Assembly (NCBI GenBank): GCA_965363355.1
Contig: CBDTTM010000153.1
Coordinates: forward strand, 1-6,262
Reading direction: 5' to 3'
DNA: 6,262 nucleotides
Origin: CBDTTM01 sp965363355
GTDB lineage: Bacteria > Bacillota > Negativicutes > Selenomonadales > Selenomonadaceae
Shown in pieces: positions 1 to 5,712 of this stretch (position 1 is the first letter of the stretch; each line of letters begins with the position of its first letter). The notes below the pieces were generated by a model. The model did not search any database. It worked only from the letters and a program-made list of their open reading frames with translations, and was not told the origin of the DNA. The translations under genes and the position numbers were made by a program.

Positions 1-13
1 GATAATAAATTTT

Positions 14-21
14 AGAGGTGG
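14..21 (+). promoter_or_regulatory. Ribosome binding site of glnA
   Basis: AGAGGTGG precedes three consecutive in-frame ATG codons at 25, 28 and 31. From its GAGG core the gaps are 6, 9 and 12 nt, so either of the first two is the likely start; the choice changes the protein by one residue. Confidence 0.8.
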
Positions 22-24
22 TAT

Positions 25-1917
25 ATGATGATGACAGATTTATTGTATGTAATTCCTGCAAATTCTTCAAAAGAAACAATCCTTGATACGCTAAAGGCAC
101 ACCCAGAAATAAAATTTGTATCCTTGGTAGGGATTGATTTAGCCGGAAATGATACAGATGAAAAAATCCCTATGCACGTATTCTTGAAAGACATCGAAGA
201 TTTCTATGCTGGTACTGCAGTACAGACCGATGGATCTTCCGTAGTTTTGACAGGAATCGCTGTACTTAATAACGCCAAGGTCGATATGCCAATTGATCCA
301 TCTGTAAATTGGTTTGTTGATTACAATATGGAACATTATGATGAAGAAACGGAAAAACCGGTAGGTACATTACGTATTCCGGCATTCCTCGTACATGAAG
401 GAAAAAGAGTGGATTCCCGTGCAGTTTTGGCTGAAACTCTTACATATGTAAAAGCAGAGCTTTTGAAATTATTCCAAAATCATCCACAAGTTTCAGGTCT
501 TGAACATATCGATGGCAAAGATGTCGAAGATATTTTGTTCACGTCGGCTACTGAATTGGAATTTTGGGTGAAAACACCGCTAGGTGAAGCAGATATCATT
601 GAAATGTCAGCTTCTCAGGTTATGCAGGAACAATATTGGCAGCGTACTCGCGGTGCAGTTCGCACAGCGTTGGAACAATGCGTATTGACACTTGATGCTT
701 ATGGCTTGGGCACAGAAATGGGCCATAAAGAAGTCGGTGGCTTAAAAGCACAAATCGATGAAGATGGCAACATGACGCATGTATGCGAACAGATTGAAAT
801 CGACTGGAGATTTGCCGATGCTCTGCAGGCAGCTGACAATGAACTGCTCGTTCGTATTTTGGTAAAAGAAATCTTCAGAGAAAATGGTCTTGAAGTCAAT
901 TTCAAAGCGAAACCAATGATCGGGTTAGCTGGTAATGGTGAACATACGCATATCGGTATGGCAGCAAAATTGAAATCTGGCAAGATTGTCAATCTGTTCT
1001 CACCAAAAGAAATGACAAAAGATTTCATGAGTGCTGTTGGTTATGGTGCTATCATGGGTCTTCTTAAAAACTATGAAGTCATCAACCCACTTGTGTCAGC
1101 AACCAATGATTCCTTGAATCGCTTGAAACCAGGCTTTGAAGCTCCGGTCTGCATCGTAACTTCATTAGGCCATACCCCAGCTATCCCTTCCCGTAACCGT
1201 ACGATCTTGGCTGGTTTGGTTCGTGATATCAATAACCCGTATGCAACTCGCTTTGAACTTAGAGCTTGCAACCCTTATACAAATACGTATCTTGTTTTGG
1301 CCGCAATCTATTCATCCGTTCTTGACGGTGTTAAAGTGGCCGTTACCAAAACAACCGATGAACTTTTGGCTGAACTTTCGAAAGAAGCGGGTACGGAAGG
1401 TTTCTACTTAGAAAAAGACCGTGCATATCGCAGCGAAGAAGATGTATTTGAAGACTACACAGAAGAAGAACGCAACCATTTATTTGGGGCTCCTCCGGCT
1501 ACTGTATGGGAAAACATGGAAAACCTTAAAAACTATCCAGAAAAACGCGCAGTCCTGAGTGCGGGTGGCGCGCTTCGCGATCAGATTCTCGATGCTTTCG
1601 TCGCTGGCGAATTGCTTCGTTGGAAGACGGAACTCATCAGCCGTATCATTCCTGAAAACCGTGCAATCGTAAGATCTTGTAAAGAAATCCAGACAGATTA
1701 TGTAACAGATCAGGATGCATATAATTGGAATAAAATCAACGGCATTCGCGGCTATTTGGCAAAAGACAGCATTGATGAAAAATCATTGTTTACATTGCTT
1801 GTAAATTCCTTGAATGAAGGCGATTATGCGACTGCGTCTGGCTTACAAGTTGAAATGTACGATAAAGTACAGGAACTCAAAGCACTCTACACAGCATATT
1901 CCAAAAACATGATTTGA
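25..1917 (+). CDS. glnA: Glutamine synthetase, type I-like with C-terminal extension
   Basis: Predicted cytoplasmic glutamine synthetase, which makes glutamine from glutamate, ammonia and ATP; 630 aa. Seen: the N-terminal beta-grasp region (about residues 30-125) carries the type I TDGSSV loop at 68-73. The catalytic domain has TELEF (metal-binding Glu177 and Glu179), GHKEVGG near 233-239, NGEHTH at 304-309 (His307 matching the conserved active-site His), NRLKPGFEAPV at 365-375, SRNRT at 389-393 and RFELRACNPYTNTYL at 409-423. No NLYDLP-type adenylylation site is seen. The type I fold appears to end near residue 540, leaving about 90 extra residues; usual type I enzymes have about 440-470 residues and type III about 700. 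Start: ATG at 25, 28 and 31 are in frame behind AGAGGTGG (14-21); 25 or 28 fit the spacing best. Translation ends in tandem stops TGA TAG. The promoter lies outside the window. Function is confident; subfamily is inferred. Confidence 0.93.
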   Translation: MMMTDLLYVIPANSSKETILDTLKAHPEIKFVSLVGIDLAGNDTDEKIPMHVFLKDIEDFYAGTAVQTDGSSVVLTGIAVLNNAKVDMPIDPSVNWFVDYNMEHYDEETEKPVGTLRIPAFLVHEGKRVDSRAVLAETLTYVKAELLKLFQNHPQVSGLEHIDGKDVEDILFTSATELEFWVKTPLGEADIIEMSASQVMQEQYWQRTRGAVRTALEQCVLTLDAYGLGTEMGHKEVGGLKAQIDEDGNMTHVCEQIEIDWRFADALQAADNELLVRILVKEIFRENGLEVNFKAKPMIGLAGNGEHTHIGMAAKLKSGKIVNLFSPKEMTKDFMSAVGYGAIMGLLKNYEVINPLVSATNDSLNRLKPGFEAPVCIVTSLGHTPAIPSRNRTILAGLVRDINNPYATRFELRACNPYTNTYLVLAAIYSSVLDGVKVAVTKTTDELLAELSKEAGTEGFYLEKDRAYRSEEDVFEDYTEEERNHLFGAPPATVWENMENLKNYPEKRAVLSAGGALRDQILDAFVAGELLRWKTELISRIIPENRAIVRSCKEIQTDYVTDQDAYNWNKINGIRGYLAKDSIDEKSLFTLLVNSLNEGDYATASGLQVEMYDKVQELKALYTAYSKNMI

Positions 1918-1967
1918 TAGTTGTTTGTGGTATTTGACCACTACGACTGCTATATATGAACCAATAG

Positions 1968-2009
1968 ATACAAAAATAGCATGGCATTGATGTCATGTTA
2001 TTTTTGTAT
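1968..2009 (+). terminator. Intrinsic terminator after glnA
   Basis: Inverted repeat with 19-nt arms (1968-1986 and 1991-2009) and a TTGA loop. All positions pair, two of them as G-U wobbles. The arms carry A-rich then T-rich ends around a CATGGCA/TGTCATG core, so transcription from glnA would end in a U-rich tail (TTATTTTTGTATT). The symmetric A and T tracts could also let it work on the opposite strand. It separates glnA from the 3D-domain gene. Confidence 0.8.
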
Positions 2010-2053
2010 TTGCTATAGATAAATTTTATTGACTATTCTGAATTTGTGTTTTT

Positions 2054-2082
2054 TTGACGCGAATTATGATGCATAGTATAAT
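2054..2082 (+). promoter_or_regulatory. Sigma-A type promoter for the 3D-domain gene
   Basis: -35 box TTGACG (2054-2059), 17-bp spacer and a perfect -10 box TATAAT (2077-2082). Transcription is expected to start near 2089, giving a very short leader before the ribosome binding site at 2100-2105. It lies just after the glnA terminator, so this gene is its own transcription unit. Confidence 0.85.
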
Positions 2083-2099
2083 AAAACAAATAAATCTGT

Positions 2100-2105
2100 G
2101 AGGTG
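2100..2105 (+). promoter_or_regulatory. Ribosome binding site deciding the start of the 3D-domain gene
   Basis: GAGGTG overlaps or abuts the possible starts GTG 2103 and ATG 2106, so those cannot use it. From GAGG (2100-2103) to TTG 2112 is 8 nt, a normal spacing, which supports TTG as the start. Confidence 0.7.
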
Positions 2106-2111
2106 ATGTGT

Positions 2112-2696
2112 TTGGGATTGCGATTTAAAGTTTTAACAACAACTTTGGTAATTCTTTTACTATCGATGACAACAGTATTGGCTGCAGGTTTTTTGGTTAA
2201 ACAAGGGATGCAGGGAGACAATGTAAGACAGGTCCAGCAATTGCTGACAGACCAAGGGTATTCTCTTGGGAGTATCGATGGTGTTTGTGGGCAAGCTACG
2301 GTAAAAGCCATTAAAAAATTTCAAGCTGATAACGGTTTGATTGTTGATGGTATTGTTGGTGAAGACACATACCAACATTTGGCGCACGAGCGGCAAGAAA
2401 CAAGTCGTGGTGGCATGAGCCGATCCATGTATATGGATGCTTCGGCTTATAGCGCATTCGATCCAGGCAATGGCAATCGAACGGCAACAGGTAGACTGTT
2501 GAAAAAAGGAATAGTGGCAGTCGATCCGGATGTCATCCCACTGGGAACTAAGTTATATATTCCAGGCTATGGGGATGCTCTTGCGGGAGATGTGGGATCA
2601 AGTATTCGTGGCAATAAAATTGATATGGCTTTTGATACACACGAAGAGGCTATTTCATTTGGTCGACAGAATGTTATAGTGTATATTGTGGAATGA
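2112..2696 (+). CDS. Secreted peptidoglycan-binding and 3D-domain protein
   Basis: Predicted exported cell-wall protein of 194 aa, probably acting on peptidoglycan. Seen: signal peptide (residues 1-25: basic LRFK start, hydrophobic LVILLL stretch, cleavage near VLAA/GF). A PG_binding_1 repeat follows at about 28-90 (QGDNVRQVQQLLTDQGY, then DGVCGQATVKAIKKFQ), a short polar linker, and a 3D domain at about 105-194. The three aspartates that name the domain are present: Asp138 (VAVDPDVIPLGTKLYI), Asp160 (AGDVGSSIRG) and Asp171 (NKIDMAF). Known: the 3D fold is shared with MltA lytic transglycosylases and occurs in YocH- and Rpf-like proteins. Oddity: the usual DTGG motif reads DVGS. Start: GTG 2103 and ATG 2106 overlap the GAGGTG ribosome binding site at 2100-2105, so TTG 2112 is preferred, 8 nt after GAGG. 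The substrate and exact reaction are not shown by the sequence. Confidence 0.88.
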   Translation: MGLRFKVLTTTLVILLLSMTTVLAAGFLVKQGMQGDNVRQVQQLLTDQGYSLGSIDGVCGQATVKAIKKFQADNGLIVDGIVGEDTYQHLAHERQETSRGGMSRSMYMDASAYSAFDPGNGNRTATGRLLKKGIVAVDPDVIPLGTKLYIPGYGDALAGDVGSSIRGNKIDMAFDTHEEAISFGRQNVIVYIVE

Positions 2697-2724
2697 CTTC
2701 CTTGTGAGATAAAACTAGATTATC

Positions 2725-2753
2725 TTGACAGTTTTGCTGAATTAAAATATAAT
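2725..2753 (+). promoter_or_regulatory. Consensus sigma-A promoter of the riboswitch-terC unit
   Basis: TTGACA (2725-2730), a 17-bp spacer and TATAAT (2748-2753): both boxes match the consensus exactly. Transcription should start near 2760, about 25 nt before the riboswitch aptamer. A weak AT-rich inverted repeat (AGATAA 2707-2712 / TTATCT 2720-2725) touches the -35 box; whether it matters is unknown. Confidence 0.9.
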
Positions 2754-2784
2754 AATAAACATAGAAATTGAATATGCATTCTCG

Positions 2785-2885
2785 ACTAAGAGGGAGTAAC
2801 TACTAGACTATTGTCAACATACATGCTGTATTTGCGGCTGGCAATGGTATTGGATGCGATGCATTTGATTTGTGAGACTTTTGGT
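2785..2885 (+). promoter_or_regulatory. yybP-ykoY manganese riboswitch aptamer
   Basis: Seen: the conserved blocks of this class, AGGGAGTA (2791-2798) and GTCAACATAC (2813-2822), enclosed by an 8-bp P1 helix, 2785-2792 with 2878-2885. Inside, TACT 2801-2804 pairs with GGTA 2846-2849, 2810-2815 pairs with 2840-2845, and ATAC 2819-2822 pairs with GTAT 2828-2831, leaving an AAC / TTGCGGCT internal loop. A small side hairpin sits at 2852-2866. Known: this class senses Mn2+ and often controls TerC/YkoY/YjbE and MntP membrane proteins, exactly the kind of gene that follows. The 3' strand of P1 lies wholly inside the terminator arm starting at 2875, so Mn2+ binding is expected to favour read-through (an ON switch). 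Aptamer edges are approximate. Confidence 0.92.
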
Positions 2886-2917
2886 GTAATTGTTAAAATT
2901 ATACTGAAAGTCTTTTT
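2875..2917 (+). terminator. Riboswitch-controlled terminator upstream of terC-family gene
   Basis: A 17-bp stem, 2875-2891 with 2897-2913, has a 5-nt loop (GTTAA), three wobble pairs and a following T-rich run (TTTTTATTT, 2913-2921). Its left arm contains all of 2878-2885, the 3' strand of aptamer P1, so the two structures exclude each other. It is the expression platform: the terminator forms when the aptamer is empty. Confidence 0.88.
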
Positions 2918-2924
2918 ATTTGCA

Positions 2925-2933
2925 AAGGAGAGG
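2925..2933 (+). promoter_or_regulatory. Ribosome binding site of the terC-family gene
   Basis: AAGGAGAGG lies just beyond the riboswitch terminator, 6 nt before the TTG codon at 2940. There is no ATG nearby in this frame until codon 10, so this strong site fixes the TTG start. Confidence 0.85.
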
Positions 2934-2939
2934 TAATTT

Positions 2940-3608
2940 TTGGAAATTTTATCGGTACAGTTTTTAATGGCGTTGGGTTCTATTGTTATTTTGGATTTGG
3001 TTTTAGCAGGAGATAATGCGGTCGTAATTGCGATGGCATCACGTAATTTGCCGGAAGCAATTCGTAAGAAGGCGATCTATATTGGAACAGCAGGGGCTAT
3101 CATCATTCGTTTGCTGATGACTTTACTTGCCGTTTGGATTTTAACGGTGCCATTTTTGCAAGCGATCGGGGGATTGGTTTTGATTCCGATTGCCATAAAA
3201 CTTTTGAAACCAGATAAAAAAGAAGAAGAAATTGAAACGAAGGATAATTTCTGGGCAGCAATCAAGACAATCATCATTGCGGATGCAGCGATGGGGATTG
3301 ACAATGTTCTTGCAATCGCGGGTGTTGCCGCAGGCGATTTCTTGCTGGTTATACTTGGTATATTGATCAGTGTTCCGATTGTTGTTTGGGGAAGTCAGAT
3401 TATTGGTGTTTGGATGCAAAAACAGCCGCTTTTGATTTATATTGGGGCTGGTATCTTGGCCTGGACAGCTGGAGCAATGATTTTGCATGATAAAATTGTT
3501 GGCGGCTATCTTAACGTTGTACTCGGCGGAAATGGATATCTTATTCCAGCCGTTGTAACTGTTGCAGTTTTAGCTAGAGGGTATTTTTTAGCCCGGGCAA
3601 AGAAATGA
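2940..3608 (+). CDS. TerC/YjbE-family integral membrane protein
   Basis: Predicted inner-membrane protein of 222 aa in the TerC family, closest in character to the riboswitch-linked YjbE/YkoY branch. Seen: about seven hydrophobic segments (roughly 6-32, 45-70, 72-90, 105-131, 134-156, 162-181, 199-217), a charged loop at 90-102 (KPDKKEEEIETKD) and a C-terminal KK. Acidic residues lie inside the membrane in two related blocks, DLVLAGDNAVVIAM (Asp19, Asp25, Asn26) and IADAAMGIDNVLAIAG (Asp115, Asp121, Asn122), the family hallmark and likely metal site; their resemblance fits an inverted-repeat fold. Known: relatives under yybP-ykoY control take part in Mn2+ export or in metallation of exported enzymes. 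Inferred: induction by excess Mn2+ through the leader riboswitch. Start is TTG, set by AAGGAGAGG. Single-gene unit closed by a strong terminator. The transported ion is not proven by sequence. Confidence 0.92.
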   Translation: MEILSVQFLMALGSIVILDLVLAGDNAVVIAMASRNLPEAIRKKAIYIGTAGAIIIRLLMTLLAVWILTVPFLQAIGGLVLIPIAIKLLKPDKKEEEIETKDNFWAAIKTIIIADAAMGIDNVLAIAGVAAGDFLLVILGILISVPIVVWGSQIIGVWMQKQPLLIYIGAGILAWTAGAMILHDKIVGGYLNVVLGGNGYLIPAVVTVAVLARGYFLARAKK

Positions 3609-3670
3609 CGATAATACCAGCTAGAACCTATTTATCACCATAATGTATAGAAATGTAGCTTGTCTTGCTA

Positions 3671-3723
3671 CCGAAAAGGAACGCTCAACGATAAAATGTT
3701 GAGCGTTCCTTTTCGGTTTTTTT
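3671..3723 (+). terminator. Strong intrinsic terminator after terC-family gene
   Basis: A perfect 19-bp stem, 3671-3689 with 3698-3716, has an 8-nt loop (GATAAAAT) and is followed by seven T residues (3717-3723). It lies 62 bp after the stop codon and isolates the riboswitch unit from alsS. Confidence 0.97.
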
Positions 3724-3767
3724 ATTATCCATAGTCTGTGCCTATAATAATGATTGAAAAATGTTAA

Positions 3768-3796
3768 TTGAAGAATAATCCCAATCGTGATATATT
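3768..3796 (+). promoter_or_regulatory. Probable promoter of alsS
   Basis: TTGAAG (3768-3773), a 17-bp spacer and TATATT (3791-3796), with TGA directly before the -10 box as in extended -10 promoters. Transcription would start near 3803, giving a leader of about 130 nt before the ATG at 3936. A TATAAT at 3743-3748 has no credible -35 box at the right distance. Confidence 0.55.
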
Positions 3797-3819
3797 TTGT
3801 TTATAAGAATTCTTCGAAC

Positions 3820-3834
3820 AAATGATTATCATTT
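3820..3834 (+). promoter_or_regulatory. Fur-like palindrome in the alsS leader
   Basis: AAATGAT-T-ATCATTT is a perfect 7-1-7 inverted repeat. It matches 12 of 13 central positions of the classical Fur box (AATGATAATCATT) but the outer three bases on each side do not match, 12 of 19 overall. It lies about 20-30 bp after the predicted transcription start, where a bound repressor could block transcription. It could equally be a chance AT-rich palindrome or the operator of another regulator. Confidence 0.3.
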
Positions 3835-3889
3835 ATTTTAAACATGCTCTCTCTCAGTTTCGACAAAAAAATTTGATATATGAATACAG

Positions 3890-3916
3890 CGGGAAATACA
3901 ACAGATTTTCCGTTTT
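3890..3916 (+). terminator. Possible weak attenuator hairpin before alsS
   Basis: CGGGAAAT (3890-3897) pairs with ATTTTCCG (3905-3912) around a 7-nt loop, with one G-U pair, and is followed by TTTT (3913-3916). It ends only 7 nt before the ribosome binding site. The stem is short and the U run is only four, so termination would be weak at best; it might instead affect translation initiation or mRNA stability. Confidence 0.3.
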
Positions 3917-3920
3917 AGAG

Positions 3921-3929
3921 AAAGAGGAG
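3921..3929 (+). promoter_or_regulatory. Ribosome binding site deciding the alsS start
   Basis: AAAGAGGAG ends 6 nt before ATG 3936, an ideal spacing. The upstream in-frame ATG 3822 follows TTCTTCGAACAA with no such site, so 3936 is the start. Confidence 0.85.
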
Positions 3930-3935
3930 TCTAGC

Positions 3936-5621
3936 ATGAATAGAATAAAAGGAACTGAGAAAGAACAACTTACTGGTGCTGAACTGGTCGTCAATAGCTT
4001 GGAAAATCAAGGTGTACAATACATTTTTGGTATTCCAGGCGCAAAAATCGATAAGGTTTTTGATGTTTTACAAGATCATGGTCCTGAGCTTATTGTTTGC
4101 CGTCATGAGCAAAATGCAGCCTTTATGGCAGCCGCTGTAGGACGATTGACTTGCCAAGCCGGAGTATGTATCGCAACTTCTGGCCCTGGGGCGACAAACC
4201 TTATCACTGGTCTTGTGACCGCTAATGTAGAAAACGATCCGGTTGTTGCATTGGTTGGCAATGTAACTCGTGACGATAAATTGAAACAAACACATCAAGC
4301 ATTAGATAACGTTGCGGTATTTAAACCGGTAACTAAGTATAGTGCTGAAGTAGCACAGGCGGCTACGATTCCTGAGGCGATGATGAATGCGTTCAGAAAT
4401 GCGGAATCACCAAAACAAGGAGCTGCAGTCATCAGTTTCCCGCAGGATGTATTGTCTGACGAAACGCCGATGCTGCCGATACGTCCGCTTCCCAAAACCG
4501 AATTGGGACTTCCTTTGAGTGGTACCATTGACGATGCTGTGAAACGGTTATCGCAGGCAAAATTACCAGTCATTTTGGCAGGTGCCAGAGCAAATCGCTT
4601 CTCGGCTGTCAGAGCAGTGCGTGCGTTGCTCAAAAAATTCAACCTTCCAGTTGTAGAAACTTTTCAAGCTTCAGGGCTTATCTCGCGTGAACTTGAGGAT
4701 AATTTTTTAGGTCGTATCGGCCTTTTTCGCAATCAGCCGGGTGATCAAGTTTTGGAAAAAGCGGATGTCATTCTTACGGTTGGTTATGATCCAGTCGAGT
4801 ATGAACCAAAGCATTGGAATGCAAACAATAATGCATATATCATTCACTTAGATGAATGTGCACCAGATATCGATCATTATTATCAGCCGGATATTGAACT
4901 GATTGGTAATATAGAAGCGACAATCAACGAGCTTGAACAACGTTTGCAAAAACTATCTATCGGTGAAGAACAAGCAGCATTTTTAAATAAGATGCACCAG
5001 GAACTTGCAGCAAAAAGTCTTTTGGTTGACAAAAAGTATCCAAATCTTGTACATCCGTTAGAATTTATTAAAGCGTTGCGCGATTGTATCAGCGATGATA
5101 CAATTGTAACTTGTGATGTTGGCTCGCATTATATCTGGATGGCTCGTTACTTCCGTGCCTATGAACCAAAAACTTTGCTCTTCAGCAATGGTATGCAGAC
5201 ACTTGGGGTTGCGCTTCCTTGGGGGATTGCAGCGTCCTTAGTGAATAACCGCTCAAAAACGATTTCTATTTCTGGCGATGGCGGATTCTTATTCTCTGCT
5301 ATGGAATTAGAAACTGCAGTTCGTTTGAAGCTGCCTTTGGTCCATTTTGTTTGGAGCGATGGCACGTATGACATGGTTGCTTTCCAGCAAAAGATGAAGT
5401 ATAAGCGTACATCAGGTACGGATTTTGGTCCGATCGATGTTGTCAAATATGCAGAAGCATTTGGAGCAAAAGGGCTTCGGGTAGATTCTCCAGATCAGTT
5501 AGAAAAAGTTATCCAGGAAGCAATCGCCTATACGGATGGTCCGGTTGTAGTCGATATCCCAATTGATTACAGCGAAAATATTGCATTGGGACAAAAAATG
5601 CTCCCAGACCAATTGAATTGA
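3936..5621 (+). CDS. alsS: Acetolactate synthase, catabolic (AlsS)
   Basis: Cytoplasmic thiamine-diphosphate enzyme joining two pyruvates to 2-acetolactate and CO2, the first step to acetoin; 561 aa. Seen: N-terminal ThDP domain with GIPGAKID (32-39), catalytic Glu58 in RHEQNAAF, and SGPGATNL (82-89). A central domain (about 195-345) contains GLFRNQPGD (262-270), as in FAD-independent catabolic enzymes rather than the RFDDR of biosynthetic AHAS. The C-terminal ThDP domain has GSHYIWMARYF (396-406), SNGMQTLGVALPWG (417-430), SGDGGFLFSAMELETA (446-461) and SDGTYDMVAFQQ (474-485); Asp448 and Asp475 fit the Mg2+ ligands. It reads closely like B. subtilis AlsS throughout. Start: AAAGAGGAG (3921-3929) sits 6 nt before ATG 3936. 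An in-frame ATG at 3822 adds 38 residues but has no ribosome binding site. alsD follows. No alsR-type regulator gene is in the window. Confidence 0.96.
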   Translation: MNRIKGTEKEQLTGAELVVNSLENQGVQYIFGIPGAKIDKVFDVLQDHGPELIVCRHEQNAAFMAAAVGRLTCQAGVCIATSGPGATNLITGLVTANVENDPVVALVGNVTRDDKLKQTHQALDNVAVFKPVTKYSAEVAQAATIPEAMMNAFRNAESPKQGAAVISFPQDVLSDETPMLPIRPLPKTELGLPLSGTIDDAVKRLSQAKLPVILAGARANRFSAVRAVRALLKKFNLPVVETFQASGLISRELEDNFLGRIGLFRNQPGDQVLEKADVILTVGYDPVEYEPKHWNANNNAYIIHLDECAPDIDHYYQPDIELIGNIEATINELEQRLQKLSIGEEQAAFLNKMHQELAAKSLLVDKKYPNLVHPLEFIKALRDCISDDTIVTCDVGSHYIWMARYFRAYEPKTLLFSNGMQTLGVALPWGIAASLVNNRSKTISISGDGGFLFSAMELETAVRLKLPLVHFVWSDGTYDMVAFQQKMKYKRTSGTDFGPIDVVKYAEAFGAKGLRVDSPDQLEKVIQEAIAYTDGPVVVDIPIDYSENIALGQKMLPDQLN

Positions 5622-5640
5622 TATAATTTATGAATTGAGA

Positions 5641-5682
5641 GTGTAAAAGCTGTTTTGACATACCGATAAGCAGCTTTTGCAC
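5641..5682 (+). repeat. Intercistronic stem-loop between alsS and alsD
   Basis: Inverted repeat with 15-nt arms, 5641-5655 and 5668-5682, all positions paired with two wobbles, around a 12-nt loop. No T run follows (next bases AGATATT), so it is not a typical intrinsic terminator. It could tune alsD relative to alsS by RNA processing, stability or partial termination. TTGACA at 5655-5660 lies in its loop side but has no -10 box at the right distance. Confidence 0.6.
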
Positions 5683-5700
5683 AGATATTGAAAGTAGAAA

Positions 5701-5706
5701 GAGGTG
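5701..5706 (+). promoter_or_regulatory. Ribosome binding site of alsD
   Basis: GAGGTG ends 6 nt before ATG 5713 and is preceded by AAA. It supports this start and separate translation of alsD from the alsS transcript. Confidence 0.85.
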
Positions 5707-5712
5707 TTATTT

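Noticed and set aside
699..1028. Minus-strand open frame of 109 codons inside glnA
   Set aside because: Opposite a strongly conserved gene, no ribosome binding site or recognisable domain; a coding shadow. The same holds for the shorter minus-strand frames in glnA.
1927..1941. GTGGT/ACCAC 5-bp hairpin after the glnA stop
   Set aside because: Too short and lacks a T run; the 19-bp hairpin downstream is the convincing terminator.
2033..2311. Minus-strand frame of 92 codons over the promoter and start of the 3D-domain gene
   Set aside because: It crosses a consensus + strand promoter and a signal-peptide coding region and has no family resemblance.
3141..3488. Minus-strand frame of 115 codons opposite the terC-family gene
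   Set aside because: Asn/Gln-rich antisense translation of membrane-segment codons; no start signals.
3655..3671. GTAGC/GCTAC 5-bp hairpin before the terC-family terminator
   Set aside because: Short, loop of 7, and overlaps the first base of a far stronger 19-bp terminator stem.
3743..3748. TATAAT as a -10 box for alsS
   Set aside because: No -35-like hexamer at 16-18 bp; the region there is the T run of the preceding terminator.
3844..3876. Ten-codon leader peptide MLSLSFDKKI in the alsS leader
   Set aside because: No ribosome binding site precedes it, and two Leu codons are not the run expected for classical attenuation.
4295..4642. Minus-strand frame of 115 codons opposite alsS
   Set aside because: Antisense shadow of a conserved enzyme with no independent support; the same holds for 4068-4298 and 5159-5446.
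5655..5689. Possible internal promoter for alsD (TTGACA then GATATT)
   Set aside because: The spacer is 23 bp, too long for a sigma-A promoter.
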